64,000 nt of DNA, from contig JAMKCH010079196.1 of assembly GCA_023653785.1 (NCBI GenBank), positions 1 to 64,000 of the forward strand, written 5' to 3'. Position numbers and translations under genes: made by a program. The DNA is from Ophioderma brevispina (Eukaryota > Echinodermata > Ophiuroidea > Amphilepidida > Ophiodermatidae). Below, in pieces: positions 24,951 through 38,403 of this stretch (position 1 is the stretch's first letter; each line of letters starts with the position of its first letter). The notes below the pieces were generated by a model. That model was not told the origin of the DNA. It searched no databases and saw only the letters and a list, made by a program, of their open reading frames with translations.

Positions 24951-25454
24951 TAAGATACAAAAAAGTATCTTGCTTTTTGCTATTGTGCTAAAGTCGGATA
25001 ATTGTGAAAGATTTCGAAATTTAACATTTTGTTACCTAGGTCTTGCTCACCTCGCTTGTAAAAAAAGGGGGAAATGGCTGAGATAGAAAGCCCGAAAGAC
25101 GCAAAACTCCCGAACCAAAAGTTGCACTTTTTGGAATTTTCAATGGTAACTGTGTGATACAACGAATACGTGTGTATTGATTTTACACAAAGGGGGTGAG
25201 AGCGAGAAAGCCTACTTGCAATATTGATTGTGGTCCGCGTGCTCGTGTCGCAGTACACTGCAATGCCCATTGAAAACTCCACAAGTGCAACTTTTGGTTT
25301 GAGGGTTTTGGATGTTTCGGGCGTTCTATCTCAGCCGTTATCAAACGCTTTTTTACAAACAAGGTGTGAAATGAACGAGCAAGACCTATCAAATTATCGG
25401 ACTTTGGAACAATACTGATCGAAAAACATGCCGAGATACCTTTTGTGCCAACTG
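24951..25454. mobile_element. Short inverted-repeat element, ~0.5 kb
   Basis: Left aaagtcggataatt, ggtcttgctc, ggctgagatagaaagcccga and ccaaaagttgcac pair with complements at 25409, 25380, 25330 and 25290. The right end reads cagttggcac when reversed and is followed by TA (25455-25456). The left end is eroded. It is a mariner-like non-autonomous element. Confidence 0.75.
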
Positions 25455-28400
25455 TATAAATATGAGTGAACGATCATAGTTTGGGCATTACGTCATCCAT
25501 CGGTCAGTCATCCATTCGTGATTGTAATCGTGAGCATAATCGAAAGACTTTAATAAGTGCATGGAACTTTTTGCCTATTTTACGCTCAAGCCATAATGAT
25601 GCACGGCTGTCATGACTGATACGGGTGATGTAGGGCACATAATTAGTCGTTCCATTCAGTCAGGAGGGTCAGTTGCTGAAATTTAACTGACTCGTAAAAC
25701 CATAACAATACAACGAAGACAACCAAAGAAAATAATATTTTTAATTCTTTCATAGATCGTATATGATGTAATTAATAAAGGTTGTGCCTGTTTTAATCGA
25801 TTGGCTAGGAACAAAAGAATCGAATAGGTGTCCTGTACCGTAATGCAATCCATTCAATTTAATGTTGCGTGCAACCTTGGGAAACATCTCGTTTGTATGC
25901 AATAATGTAGTGCAAATAACAGCGGTTTCGGGTTTCACCCTGTTGAATAAAGTTCAGCGTTACGGTTGATGATGTCACAGGCACAACCTCTATATTTGCT
26001 CGGCTGAAGCATAGCAAGGGGCAGCTTCAAAATTTAACCACCGGTTCCTGGTCGGTTCTACCAGGTTCCTCGCCGGTTCAGCCAGGTTCCTCGCAGCTTC
26101 TGTCCGGTTCCTCGCCGGTTCTGCTCGGGTTTTTTGGTTCGATGAAACATGGCTCAACTGTCATGAACTGGCGGTTAAGCGTTGAAGCTAGCTCCAACAT
26201 CATTTCATTCCGTCTCAAATAGTTTCATAGAACAGTAGAATTCTTTGCAAAAACAAAGACAAAAAATACCCATACACCATTTGCGACACATCAACACACC
26301 AAAAACCTTGGAAATGGAATGAGCGTTTTTGATAATTAGCTAAAACTCGGCACAATTCATATAAAGAAGGGAAACCAATATTTATTTTCAGTCATTTAAC
26401 AATGTTGAATAGGGTCGGTAGAAAAAGTGTGACTCTGTGACGATTAAAAGACAACAAAAAACAAAAACAAAACAGAAAAAACCCGCCAGAAACAAAACGA
26501 GGAAAGGAGAAAGAAAGGCAAGTCCCTTACACTTAAGAAAAAAGATCCCTTCAGTTGTGAGTTTCGCTCATTTTATCGTGTAGTTCAAGCAAAATGAATC
26601 CAAGTTTAACGTCGTTGTTCACCTACCTCCTACAATTCCAAAGATATGGCACATTACAGATGGTATTGTGCAAAACTGGCTTACCACAGGAGCTTCATTG
26701 CTCGTAAGCATGATAAACACAATGAAGACGTGTAAAGCGGCCCACTTTGGACAGTCATTTTATTTAGAAATGTAGAGATATTTTCTGCGTTTCCGTACAT
26801 CTATCTCTTAAATATGGGCTCATTGCTGCATAATATTGAGACTCTGTGATGAATAGCAATGGTAGGTACAGATTAAGAATGCTTTTCAAATCTGAAACTA
26901 TATAGAGCATGTTCTTCATGCAAAACCCTAAACTGATGTGTGCTAAATCATAGTTACAGTAAAAATGACACCTTAATTTATCAATTGATGATGGAGTCAA
27001 CATGACGATGAGAGGTTCTGTCCATATCACAAAAGTCAATAGATATGCTCCTAAAGGGTAACCTTTAGCTGTCTTCGTCTATGATAGGCCTAACGATCGT
27101 CGAAAACTTGTAACTCTGGCCACAGTAACTGGAAGTATTTGACTCATTGAGCCCATTTTACTGATGGCAATTTAACCGGAAACTACCTACATGAACATTA
27201 TCAATCAGACGCTAGAGCCTTAACTGTATTTTACTGTATGGCAATAGCTAATAGACGAATCTCGTTTATTCAAGGCGGAGTTACAACTCATATTAGTTCG
27301 CAAACGGCTACAAGATTGTTTTCCTTACCGGGTTGTTGGATTGGTCATCCTGTAGAATGGCTGCGTTTGATTTTGGAGTGATCTGAAATCGAGAGCGTGC
27401 AACGAAGGGCCTTTAAGGACAACAAATGGGCTTAGACGGTGAATTGAAAATGCAGTGCAACAAACACAACACAGCGTGAGCCGATAATTAAAAGGTTCTA
27501 ACTGAGATTTTGGTCGTTTTGAGATATAGAGTCTATATAGTCTATATTATAAACGTTTTAAGTTCACACACACAAAATAAAAATACAAAACAAAAGATAC
27601 TTTAATGGAAGTGGTACCTTTAAACAAATTTACATTTTCAAAACCTTAACAAATTATATATTATTTTAAAGCTTAGGAAATGGAAATTTAAAAAATATTG
27701 TTATCTCACAAAAACCCAAAATGTCAGTTTATAATTATCAGGTCGCGACAGGGCACTCATATGCATTGCAAACCAAGGGCAGTAAGTTGAAGACAGAAAC
27801 TAGAGATGAGAACCTCCCGTGGTCATGCCAGTTTTGTACAATGCCATCCGTAATGGACCATATCTTGAGATTTAATAGGGTAGATCTTGCAGCTTTTTCA
27901 GAATTATTGCTAAGTACTAATCAACACTAGGCATGCTAGGTAAACACACATCCCCTGCAATTATCGGCAGTTGGTGAGCAATCTCCTTCAACTTGGGTTA
28001 CATTTTTACTCGTATACTCGTTTATATTTGCTACTGCTTACATAGAATATTATGACATTTTGTTTGAACGGTAATCGTGTATCATATTATAATCCAGTTT
28101 ATATGAATAGAAGAGGGATGCGCCAAAACACATCCTCACAAAATCTCAGTATATTTTATCCTAATATGTTTAGCGTAGCATTAAATTCAACATGAATCTG
28201 TCACTGTGTAGCGTGTTCCGAGGAAAGAATGACATTTGAAGAGACAGTATTTAGCATGCAAATATAAATTCCTTTTGGAGTGATAAAAGCGCAGTTTTAC
28301 GATCAAATGATCCCATTTAATTAATAAATTATATATTTTATTACAATATGGATAAAATAATTACCATTAACTATGGGAAAATTTGTTACTGAATCACATG

Positions 28401-29415
28401 CATTACCGGTATATAAATGACAGAGCTGTTTGACAAGGTTCGATCTGTATCGAATATCGTGGCCGAAATTTTTCCTTCTGATTTCATACAAACGTTGCCG
28501 ATCGAGGTTTTGAGGTCGTCGATTTTAATATGGTGAACCAAGATTCCTCAGCGCCGCGCTGCATGCACCGTGCAATAAAATGTTTCCACATTCGTGTAAA
28601 AGTATTTAATTTCTCCATTGTATCTAATGTAAAATAAGATTTTAATTGAAGCTTTATGTGAAATTTGTTATGAGAAATAAATTTTTGGATTTTATCGTTA
28701 CGTTATTACTGGTGAGCAACTTCCTATACTTTGTGTGTCGGTGATGCCGGAGTTGTTTTACTTTAACCGATTCCTTTTGTAAGAAGTGACGGCAAGTGTG
28801 ACTTAAATTAAGACAATCTTATTTAATGTTTCCTTGTAGTTATATTTGACATTTGGTCAAAATTAATAAAATTTTCACGACCGACAGTTCTTTGGAGAGA
28901 TTTCCACCTATGATTAGCACTCGGAGTTAAGAGATTGGTGTATTCAAATTTATATTACAATTCACAGCGATTCAAATTACAAAGAGTAATTTCAGAATAT
29001 AAGCGATGGGAATGTTAACATCTTTTTCTTTTCTTTACGTTGCATTGCCTCTGGAGATCAACCAAATTGAATTCACGAACAAAACGGCAGTCTTGCTCGT
29101 CGACAGATCAATTATTTTGGTAATTGGGTAATTTTTCATTTCATGAAAGGCTTTAGTATATTTTCATAATTTGATGGCGTACTTGATTTTCATTAGACAC
29201 GAATAATTTTTAAAATGATTTGTTTGTCATCAACTTCGAGTAGCATTCTTATTCCAATCACCCTATATTTTCTTTGAACAACACTACAACACCGTTATAT
29301 CTGTTTGGTCAGGTGGTTGCCGTTGTCCCCAGTTCAAATGTATGTTGTAGTCTTTGAGGTTGCCTAAGGTATTTGCGAATTGTGAATCCATTAATGAAGC
29401 TTATGCAAAGTAAAT
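25455..29415. other. No gene recognised
   Basis: Apart from the minisatellite at 26039-26130, only AT-rich sequence. A 69-codon frame at 27721-27930 (ending NLPWSCQFC...) looks protein-like over its last half. It matches no family I know and has no splice support. Confidence 0.35.
26039..26130 (+). repeat. Short degenerate minisatellite (ccggttcctcgc)
   Basis: About four units of cggttc...ccaggttcctcgc, roughly 20-25 bp each. Confidence 0.6.
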
Positions 29416-29591
29416 ACCGGTGTAGAAGTAATTATCGTCCGGCGTACTCATAGTCCGGGAACAATGGTGAACAATAGGGCAATCGATTCAGTTGACTCTT
29501 CACTCAACATTAGTTTCACGCTTTATTCCGGATATCGTCTATGGAGCCCTGGACTATGGCTCCCGCCGGACTATATCTGCTTTCACACCGG
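29416..29591. mobile_element. Palindromic MITE family Q, copy 2
   Basis: Starts accggtgtagaagtaattat and ends cacaccgg. The middle shares tcatagtccgggaacaatgg with 20004-20178. Confidence 0.8.
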
Positions 29592-29799
29592 AATTCGTTC
29601 TCCCGTTGTATTTGGAATTGTAGAAACAAACCTGGTCCTGAGTCTGTTCCTTCGGATAAAACCATCCACAATGAAATGTTTGACCAATATCAAGTGAAAA
29701 CTCCTGTTGTTAAACATCTTATCACATTATATAATGGTGAGAAGATTTTTAAAATGAGTTGTCCAATGGGCTATTTTATTTGAAATAAATAGACAAACA

Positions 29800-29830
29800 C
29801 TGTGGAGGATTTTATCTAAATCCTCCACAG
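29800..29830. repeat. Perfect 13-bp hairpin stem
   Basis: ctgtggaggattt, a 5-base loop, then the exact complement. Flanking sequence (ccaatgggctattttatttg against ggcccattgggtaattcca reversed) extends the palindrome imperfectly to about 130 bp. It is probably the core of a small MITE. Confidence 0.7.
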
Positions 29831-29859
29831 CAGAGAGAAGTTTGTGTTACATTCAAAAA

Positions 29860-31390
29860 TGGAATTACCCAATGGGCCATTCCCATTTGTAATCCATATT
29901 CTCTCGTACGAAATACCTAAGTCTTCACATGGGTGTGTAGTTTCAAATGGAATAGCCAAATTGAAGATGGTGTTGTAACACTTTTGATATAAAATAATAG
30001 GGATAAGTTTGGCGCCATTTATTGGTCACAACAAAACGTTTGTAGTTGTTAATGTTTCTGACCGTTGTCATGATTTCAAAGTCTCTTTTATGCACTTCTT
30101 GATTTAGACAAAAAGGGGTGGACGACGGGTCGACCAAGTAGTTTAACTTTTGCTGATCCTCTCAGAAGTCGAATATTCTAACCAGACGGCAACATTCGGC
30201 CACTTTCTGCGCTCCAAGGAGATCACCTGTTCCGCCACGCCGAAGAGATGTCAATGGCGCTCTGACCCTTGGTTCCCTTGAACCACTGCGAGTGAGGGGA
30301 CGACCTGAGGAGGCATCGTTGGGGACAGTTGGAATGATATAAAGACGACGGGGGGATTTAATCCCTTGGTGCTTCGTGTCGAACCATAGCTAACATGTAC
30401 ATATTTGTATATACCCTAATGATATAAGGTCTTGTGCACTCCCGTTGGTGTATAAGGCTCATGTGGACCCTCTCTGAAAACCACTTTGCCATTTGACTTC
30501 GTTTTACAAAACTCTGGTCATTGATGGGGCACATCAACAAGACCAATAAAAGGGGAAAATAAAATCGGTTGTACCGATTCAAAATGGCGGTTTTCAAAAA
30601 ACCTATTTCCCAGGAGGACTTTTTCTCTAAAAGTTGGCTCTAGTAGAAGACATAAATGCATTTACACTGCTGAAATTTAAAGTTACTCCAGTACGGGTTT
30701 TTAGGGTCAAAACAAATTTTGAAGGAGCCACCAAAAACGCCATGGCCCGAATTTAATTTGTTTTCCCAGCAGCAAAATATGCGCAAAATGATATTTAGGC
30801 AATTACTAAAATTTTGGACAAAATAAATTGGGTCAACATATGGACCCCCTTATATACTACTTAAGTGTCAATGACTAATCTTCACTCAAGGGTTGCAAAC
30901 GTTTTAACAGATAAAGTCCCACAAATAATTTCCTTGACACGAGCTTAATGAAATATTATGTTTTCGAAAAATATCATTTTGGAAGATTTAAGGGGTGGGT
31001 TACATTTACTGACCCCCCACCTATCTGACAGTATTATTTTTTGACACGACGTTTATTTTTAGAAACTATTTTGGAACGACAGTTTTTATATTAATAATTT
31101 TATATTTTTCTTTTTACAATACAAACAATCTGATAATTTCAGGATTTTTTCTGTGTATATTATTTTCTTCCCGCAGTAAAATCTCGTAAGTAACAGCCTC
31201 GTACACAAACATTCGTTTGTCATAAAACACATGTGTTAGTGAGCCCTGTGTAAAAACCGCAAATCTTATGCACGTGGGTACTTTTTGTAGCGCATTTACT
31301 CGAAAATAAACTTGTGCGGGCGTGCTCAACAAGCTCAAAGCAACTCATATTATATATGAATTGGCTAAGACCTATGTTTTTGTGGCTATC
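29860..31390. other. No gene recognised
   Basis: A GC-richer patch at 30170-30360 contains no convincing frame. The rest is AT-rich. Confidence 0.35.
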
Positions 31391-31394
31391 CACT

Positions 31395-33745
31395 TTGCCT
31401 TATCCCTAGATAAGGAAATCTTATCTCCAAATAACCACTCCGTTAAACTGGAGATAACGCCTTCGTTAAACTGGAGACATACAAAGCTGAACCCCTGAAA
31501 AACGCGCTTATCTAGGGGTAAACAAAGCTGTTGACCCCAAATAACGACACCATTCTTAAGTTAACAAGCCTCGGCCCTCTTCTTGTACCCCCCTCTCACC
31601 CACTCCCCCCTTCAACCCATCCCTCCCTTTCTCATTCCCCTCCTCCCCCTCCCCCCCCTCCTCCCCCCCCGCTTTCCCACCTTTACGTGCCTCTATATCG
31701 ACGATTGTGATGATAGAAGGATGAACCCAAAGAACGACCATTAACGAAGCGTTTATCTCCAGTTAACGGAGTTTTATTGGGAGATAAGGCTATGGAAGCA
31801 CAAGTGTATCACTTTCTTTATCTCTAGATAAGGAAACCTTATTTCCCAATAACACTCCGTTAAATGGATGGCGATAACGATTCGGTAACGGACCGATATA
31901 AAAAGTGAACCCCAAATAACGGTCCTTAGCTTAAGTTAACAAAGCTCCTTATCTCGAGATAGAAAGCTGAACCCTAAATAACTGGTCCTTATCTGGGTTT
32001 GACAAAGATGGATGAAACCCAAATAACGGCCGCGCTTTTATCTAGGGTTAAGAAAGCGGAAACCCCAAATAACGCGTCCTTAATAGAGTTAACAAAGATT
32101 ATCTAGAGGATAACAAAGCTGAACCCAAAAACATCGCGTCCTTTCTTGAGTTAACACTCATTTTCTGGAGTTAGCCAAAGCCTGAACCCAAAATAAACGG
32201 GCCCTGATATGGAGATAACAAAGCTGAACCCCAAATAACGACCGTTTTATGATTTGGGTTCCGCTTTGTTAACCCCAGATAAGGTCGTTATTTGGGGTTT
32301 TCGGCTTTGTTATCTTGAGTTAACTGAGCGTTATTTGGATAAGGGGCCTTATCCTTAGATAAGGTTTCTTATCTGGAGATAAGCTTTGTTAACCCCAGAT
32401 AAGGACCGCTTATATAGGGTTCAGCTTTCTTATCTCGAGATAGACTTTTTTTGCTTAACTTAAGATAAGGACCGTTTTTTTGGGGCAGCTTTGTTAACCC
32501 TGATAAGGACCGTCTATTTTTTTGGGGTTCAGCTTTGTTAACCAAGATAAGGATCGTTATTAGGGTCAGCTTTCTTATCTCGAGATAAGCTCTTGTTAAA
32601 TAGATAAGACCGTTATTTGGGGCGCGCAGCACCCTTTGTTATCTCCAGTTAACGAAGCGTTAGCTCCAGTTAACGGAGTGGTATTGGGAGATAAGGCTTC
32701 CTATTACGGGATAGAGATAGAGAAGAAAGTGGCTAAGCTTGTGCTTCCATAGCACTTATCTCCAAATAAAAACTCGTTAACTGGAGATAACGATCGTTAA
32801 TGGAGGATAAAAAATGAACCCCAAATAACGCACCTTATCTAGGGTTAAACAAGCTGAACCCCAAATAAACGGCCTTGATATTAAGTTAACAAAGCTGATC
32901 TCGAGATAGCAGAGCTGAACTCCCAAATAAACGACCCTTTATCTGGGCGTTAACAAAGCTTATATCGGGATAAGGTCTCTTATCTCGACATAAGGCACCC
33001 TTATCTCCAGTATAAGAAAGCGAACCCCAAATTACCGCACTTATATGGAGTTAACAATCCTTTAGGGTTAGAAAGCTGAACCCCAAATACGGTCCTTATA
33101 TAGAGTGTTAACAAGGCTTATCTAGAGATAACAAAGCTGCACCCAAAATAACGGTCTTATTTGATGTTAAAACTCCTATCTGGTGTGAACAAAGCTGAAC
33201 CCCAACTAACGGGCCCTATCTGGAAATATCAAAGCTGAACCCCTAATAACGACAGTTATTGGGGTCAGCTTTGTTAACCCCATATTAGGATCGTTATTTG
33301 GGGTTCAGCTTGTGTATCTTGGGTAACTGAGCGTATTGGAGATCGGGGCCTTATCCCTAGATAAGGTTTCTTATCTAAAGCTTAAGCTTGTTAACGTCCA
33401 GATAAGGACCGCGTATTTGGGGTTTTCAGCTTTGTTTATGAAAGATAAGGACCGTTATTTGGGTTTCGGGTTCAGCGTTGTTAACCCTTGATAAGGACCG
33501 TTATTTGGGGGTTTCAGCTTTGTTAACCCAAGATAGGACCGTTATTTAGGGGTCAGCTTTCTTATCTCGAGTAAGCTTTGTAACTTAAGATAAGGACCGT
33601 TATTGGGTTCAGCTTTCTTAACCCAAGATAGACGGTTATTTGGGGTTAGCTTTGTTCTATCCCGGTAACGAAGCGCTATCTCCAGTTAAACCCGGAGTTG
33701 TTATTTGGAGATAAGGCTTCATGATCTAGGGATAAGAAGAAATTG
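31395..33745. repeat. Three consecutive long palindromes of ~40-bp GATA-rich units (foldback-like)
   Basis: The basic unit is about 40 bp and combines gttaacaaagctgaacccc, caaataacggtcc and ttatctggg, with many indels between copies. Orientation flips within each block. Blocks are about 31395-31790, 31815-32690 (centre about 32240) and 32753-33745 (centre about 33250). Block ends share ggaagcacaagtgtatca / cactttctttatctc and complements (for example gataagaagaaattgataca at 33730). Every unit carries AGATAAG or its complement. Long inverted arms made of short tandem repeats are the hallmark of foldback transposons. The first block has lost much of its interior to a pyrimidine-rich insert. Confidence 0.85.
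31560..31680 (+). repeat. C/T-rich tract
   Basis: About 120 bases nearly all pyrimidine on the + strand, lying inside the first palindrome block. Confidence 0.9.
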
Positions 33746-33759
33746 ATACACTTGGTGCT

Positions 33760-35120
33760 GCATAAAGCAGGGGCCAACATGGTTTCGTAACTGAATCTGA
33801 ATGAAGACAAAATTAAACTGTCTTTTTTCACAGTCGCTAAAATTAATAAGACCGTCAGGCAAAAATGGCGCGCTGCACCATTATGCATCCGCGACCGGAT
33901 GTGCTATGTAATAGTGCTCGGTATTTGTATATTTGTTTGGTGAATGTCCACCCAAGAGATATGCTTTGTATTAATCGCGGGTGGTTTTTTACATCGCCTT
34001 TAAATAATTGAGAAATTCAAGTTTTGTGCGGAGTGATAATTTAACTTGAGTGAGTCGGCATAAAATCACTATTCGAGTAGGTCGGAAAGAAACTTTAGAA
34101 ATTTCAATTAATTTGGAAAAAATGACGGTAGGTTGCTAAAAACAGATATGTTAAGAAAACATGAAAAACTTAAATTTTGGATAAGTCGAAGTCGATTAGC
34201 ACGGGAAATATCAGAATTATTTTAAAATACGGGCATTTCCACGTAAACCCCCCACAAAACGACTGCTATGAAATATTAATAACAAATAAGACTGATTAAC
34301 GCCGGCAAGTACGAGGTGAGCGCAAAGTTTTAAATTGATTTGCTGACAGAAATCAAGGTTAAAAATTCTTACAGAAATATATATTGGAGCAAGTTTAATT
34401 TGATGTTTAAATTAAGCAAGTGGGGGTCATTAAGTTGTGTCAGATAAGGTGGGGTCAGTACTGTACTTAACTCAGAATACCAGTTTCCGAATGAATATTG
34501 GACAATGGGTTTTACCTTAAAGGTGCTTGTTACGATGTAAGTGTATCGTGTTCGTCACTTGATTGAGAGCATGGCACCTGAAACACTTTCCACAACTTTC
34601 GTAAGCGAGAGAAAAGCGGTTTTATTTTAATAGTAGGAAGCGAAGCATATTGCGGACGCCCTATTCACTACTGTGTTAATGTTGATGCGTTTTAACCATT
34701 AAAACGAAGTTTTGTCTCTATTTTGGGAAGTAAAATGATTCAAAGGACGACAATGGAAATAACGAACTTTCATCTGATATCAGATTTTTATAATATACTT
34801 TCACGTGAGTGGAGGGAGGTCAAAAAACGATCGAAATAAGCGCCTTTTAATAACATTATTTTTCTAATGTTAAACATAAAAAATGGGATGGTAAAAAAAA
34901 GTTCATCTAAGATGGTTTTGTAATTGCATGGTAATTATGCGTATTTTCGATCGTTTTTGGACCGCCGCCAAAAGTAAAAATAGTATGAGGATGTGTATGA
35001 AACGATTACAAATGTAGCATGATATCTTGCAACATAATGGGAAGTTGGCTACCCCACTAATGTCCGCGAACCAAAATAATAATGAAGTCATTGAGGTATA
35101 GGCGTTTGGAGAAAAAAAAA
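33760..35120. other. No gene recognised
   Basis: AT-rich intergenic or intronic sequence with only short frames. Confidence 0.4.
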
Positions 35121-35125
35121 AAATA

Positions 35126-35861
35126 CTCTCTAAATCTAAAAGAGTGCAATGACTCTATCAAGGAAGGACTTAGGGCCAGTCTTTGTTGGAATTAAATTTC
35201 CCTCTTTTGAGAGTGAATGCTGACAATTCTTCACTCTTATGAGAGTGACAATTCATCGATGAAGAGTAATCATAAACAAACTTCACTCTTTATAGGTTAT
35301 ACACCACTAACCTGGATGCCGTAAGGATCAAAAATCTTGGGTGGACTACTTTCTTGCATGGCATCTGGAAAAAAGTGCTATAAAATGTCTGAAAATGCAC
35401 TAGTTATATCAAGAAAGTGATGGAATTTCATGATTGACATGGTAGACTGGTATGTTTTCTAAAACTAAGTAGCATTTGCCGAGTGGACAGTGAATTTGAG
35501 GCAATTTACTCCGCGCTCATCAATTTCACATCGATTTGCAAATTACTAGCTTTGGCGACTATAGAGAATCTTGTATGCCGGTCTGACGTCGGGCGAGTTT
35601 GGTGATTCGTAACTAAAAAATTTTCTGTTCATCATAATTTATGTTCAAAATTTGGTTATTTGGTGATTTTAGCTTGTACTTTGGTGTGATATTGTTGTAT
35701 TTCCTCTGTGAGAGTTTTAAATGTGAAAGAAACATGCTCAAAGTTGCCATATTCCTCATAGACTACTGTGTATAAGTGAGTTAGTGGTGTGTAACCTATA
35801 GAGTTAAATTAAACTCCAACAAAGTCACTCCTTGAAAGAGTTTACATTTACATTTAGAGAG
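35126..35861. mobile_element. TA-flanked element, termini CTCTCTAAAT
   Basis: TA at 35124-35125 and 35862-35863. The ends are ctctctaaatctaaa and its near-complement. Inner inverted matches include tctttgttgga / tccaacaaag and taggttatacaccactaac / gttagtggtgtgtaaccta. It is 736 bp with no coding capacity. Confidence 0.82.
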
Positions 35862-36519
35862 TATGAGAGTATGTATTCGGAAAGGCGTGAGGAAATGGAG
35901 CAAGGGATTGAGAAGGAGAGAGAGGGAAAGGTTGGTTAATAGGGGGATCTGAGCAAGAATCAAAATCTTAAAAAAAAAACACCAAGATCAAAACATAATC
36001 CTTCAAAATATTAAGGTGACCCGATCATGGTCCTATTTTCATATGTTTTCTCCCTAAGATAGAAATATATCACTAAAAACATCTGATTACAAATTTTGAG
36101 TTAAATTGGTCGGGCTGTTTGGATAGTAGAAGCAAAATGTCTGCTTAAGACAGTGTCGGCAACATTTGGAAACGTTCTTGTTCATAACATCAAAAGAAAA
36201 CATTTTCTGGACCTTAGATAGATTTCATTCGGGTAATGAGTAAAAAATTATGAACTTTCTTCTGATATCAAAATATCAGTAAAGTGTGTATGTGTGTGTT
36301 GGGGTGGGGAGGTTGTAGATCGGGTCACCCACTATACGGTTAGATCCGGGGGTTAGATCTGGCAACTGGAATACAACACAAAGCATTCGTAAACTATTAA
36401 GAAAATTAAGTATGGCAGGTGTCTGAATCTGCTGAATATGGTAACTAAAGTAAGTAAGCGGGCAGATCATATTGTAATCTTCTTGCAAGCAAAACTTGAC
36501 TATAGGACGGTTTCATGGG

Positions 36520-36672
36520 AGGTCAGCAGGTTAACTTGACCAGACCTGTCCTCCAGAACAACTCAAGCATGCAAAAAATACAAAAGCATCACCTGCAGAA
36601 ATATCTGAAAAGTTCAGGTGAACCAGGTGCATGTATATATTGTATTCTTTCCATGCTTGGATGATCTGGAAG
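36520..36672 (+). mobile_element. Palindromic MITE family P, copy 3
   Basis: Runs from ggttaacttgaccagacctg to ccatgcttggatgatctgga. Same layout as 19715-19850, with cacctgcagaaatatctgaa in the middle. Confidence 0.82.
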
Positions 36673-36695
36673 ACAAAATTAAAAAGGGAATTTAA

Positions 36696-36967
36696 AGGTC
36701 CCAGGAATGCAAATAGAATTGATATGGTTTTGTGTTAAGTCTACAATATTTGGGTTGGTGATGACATCATTTGTGGTACCATTGATTTTTCAGAGATTAA
36801 TAGAAAATTCCAGGTGACTGGTGTGAATCTATTCATGACACTGGCTGAAAATCAATAGTTTCACTAATGACGTCACTGGTAGTGTATCTTTTTTCTGGCC
36901 TTGTTTATTGGAATGGAATGTCCCATAAAGATTTGGGAGTAGATTTATCATCTCATTTCCTGGGACC
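36696..36967. mobile_element. TTAA-flanked MITE, termini AGGTCCCAGGAA
   Basis: TTAA at 36692-36695 and 36968-36971, with termini AGGTCCCAGGAA and its complement. An inner inverted pair cattgatttttcag / ctgaaaatcaatag is visible. It is 272 bp, non-coding, and lies directly next to a family-P MITE. Confidence 0.82.
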
Positions 36968-37263
36968 TTAAGGTAAAGGATATCAGCCTCAATGTGAAAG
37001 AAGTTCTGTACACCTCCATCAATTGGAAATTTTATAGCTTTGTCGATATTTCAGTAAGAAAATCTGACGTAATGATCGTCTTTAATTGAAAACCGAGATA
37101 TCCTTCAATATACACAACGTAACTCAAATAATTAAATTTCACCTAAATTGAACATTTATTCGGTTTTTGGGTGACCCGAAATCAGTAGGTAAAAATAAAA
37201 AAGGTAAACGTATGCTATGCACAATAACAAACAAAATAGGTAGCAAATTTGACCCCTGATATC

Positions 37264-37440
37264 GGTCAACTATACAACAACCACTTTGTAGTCAATTTTT
37301 TACTACTACGAAGTCATTTTGTACTAATTTGGAGTAATTTATTAATGTAACAGGTTTATATATAACTACAAAATTAGTACACAATGACTTTAAAGTAGTC
37401 AAAAATAGACTAAATTGTAGTTGGTGTATAGTTGACGACC
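37264..37440. mobile_element. 177-bp hairpin MITE
   Basis: ggtcaactatacaacaacca at the left pairs with ttggtgtatagttgacgacc at the right. tagtcaattttttactact and aaagtagtcaaaaatagact pair further inside. Confidence 0.82.
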
Positions 37441-38202
37441 TATTTTAAGTGTGTATGGAATATCACAAGACAAGCGCCATCACAACACTTGCATAGCTAA
37501 AATTGATCATTAATTGGTTGCCAAAGCGGTAGACTGGATTTGGCAGTACATAGCATTATTGAAATTATGCCAGCCATTTGTGAAGTGATAACAGATTTCA
37601 CGCGACCTTTTTAAAGTGATTTAATTTCAACAATTTTCCTCCGTCGTATAGAATAGAACAAAGATATGTTTCTCTGAGATTCAAAGGATAAAATCAATAA
37701 TATTCCTTACATCACGAAATTTTAATGTTACAATAACATCAACATTATTAAAATATTGATTCTAATTTTCGAAACACCATATTTATAACCCCCTCGTGTA
37801 ACTCTAACACCAATGAGTGTATAGATATAACAACGTTGGTGGTAATTGAACTATTCTTGAATTCGGTATTAGGCCACATCAAATTCTTATTTTGTGTGAA
37901 AACCGAAAGCAACGTATCTCGTTTACAAGGTTCTTAATGATATTTTGCGATATTACCTTGTAAAGTCTAGAAAGGAAGGAAGTGACACATTAAGATGTCA
38001 AAGAACGCAGAAATCAGCAAGTTATAATTACACCATTTTAAAGCTTATAATATTTGAAAATCTTACAATACTATTACCTCCAACAAAATGCATAATATCA
38101 GTAAGAACCTCAGTTCCGGTCGTTGTATTTTAATTAGGGGTGTTATAGGATGATTACCTCAGAGTACAATCTTAGTAAAATAGCGTAAATTGTACGTATT
38201 GT

Positions 38203-38403
38203 CAGTGGCGGCACCTGACCTCTTTTTCTGGGGGGGGGGCAAGTGAATTTTTTTGGGGTGGGGGGCAAAAGTGAATTTTTTTTGGGGTAAAGTATCAAAT
38301 ATTTGGAGATTTTAAACCAATTTTGGCTACAAATCGATGATTTTCCCCCAAATTTGGTGATTTTTGGCCCAAGTCCCCCATGCCCCCCGTGGCGCCGCCA
38401 CTG
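38203..38403. mobile_element. hAT-type MITE with 8-bp target duplication
   Basis: Termini CAGTGGCGGCACC and GGCGCCGCCACTG. Flanks cgtattgt and cgttttgt form an 8-bp duplication with one mismatch, as expected for hAT. The interior is G-rich then C-rich with ttttggcccaa text shared with 41351-41525 and 55616-55800. Confidence 0.85.

Noticed and set aside
27721..27930. 69-codon + strand frame with cysteine/tryptophan-rich text (WSCQFC)
   Set aside because: Looks faintly protein-like, but there is no family match, splice context or conserved neighbour, so it is not called as an exon.
31395..33745. CRISPR-like array of short repeats
   Set aside because: Units are contiguous with no unique spacers, flip orientation, and the locus is eukaryotic.
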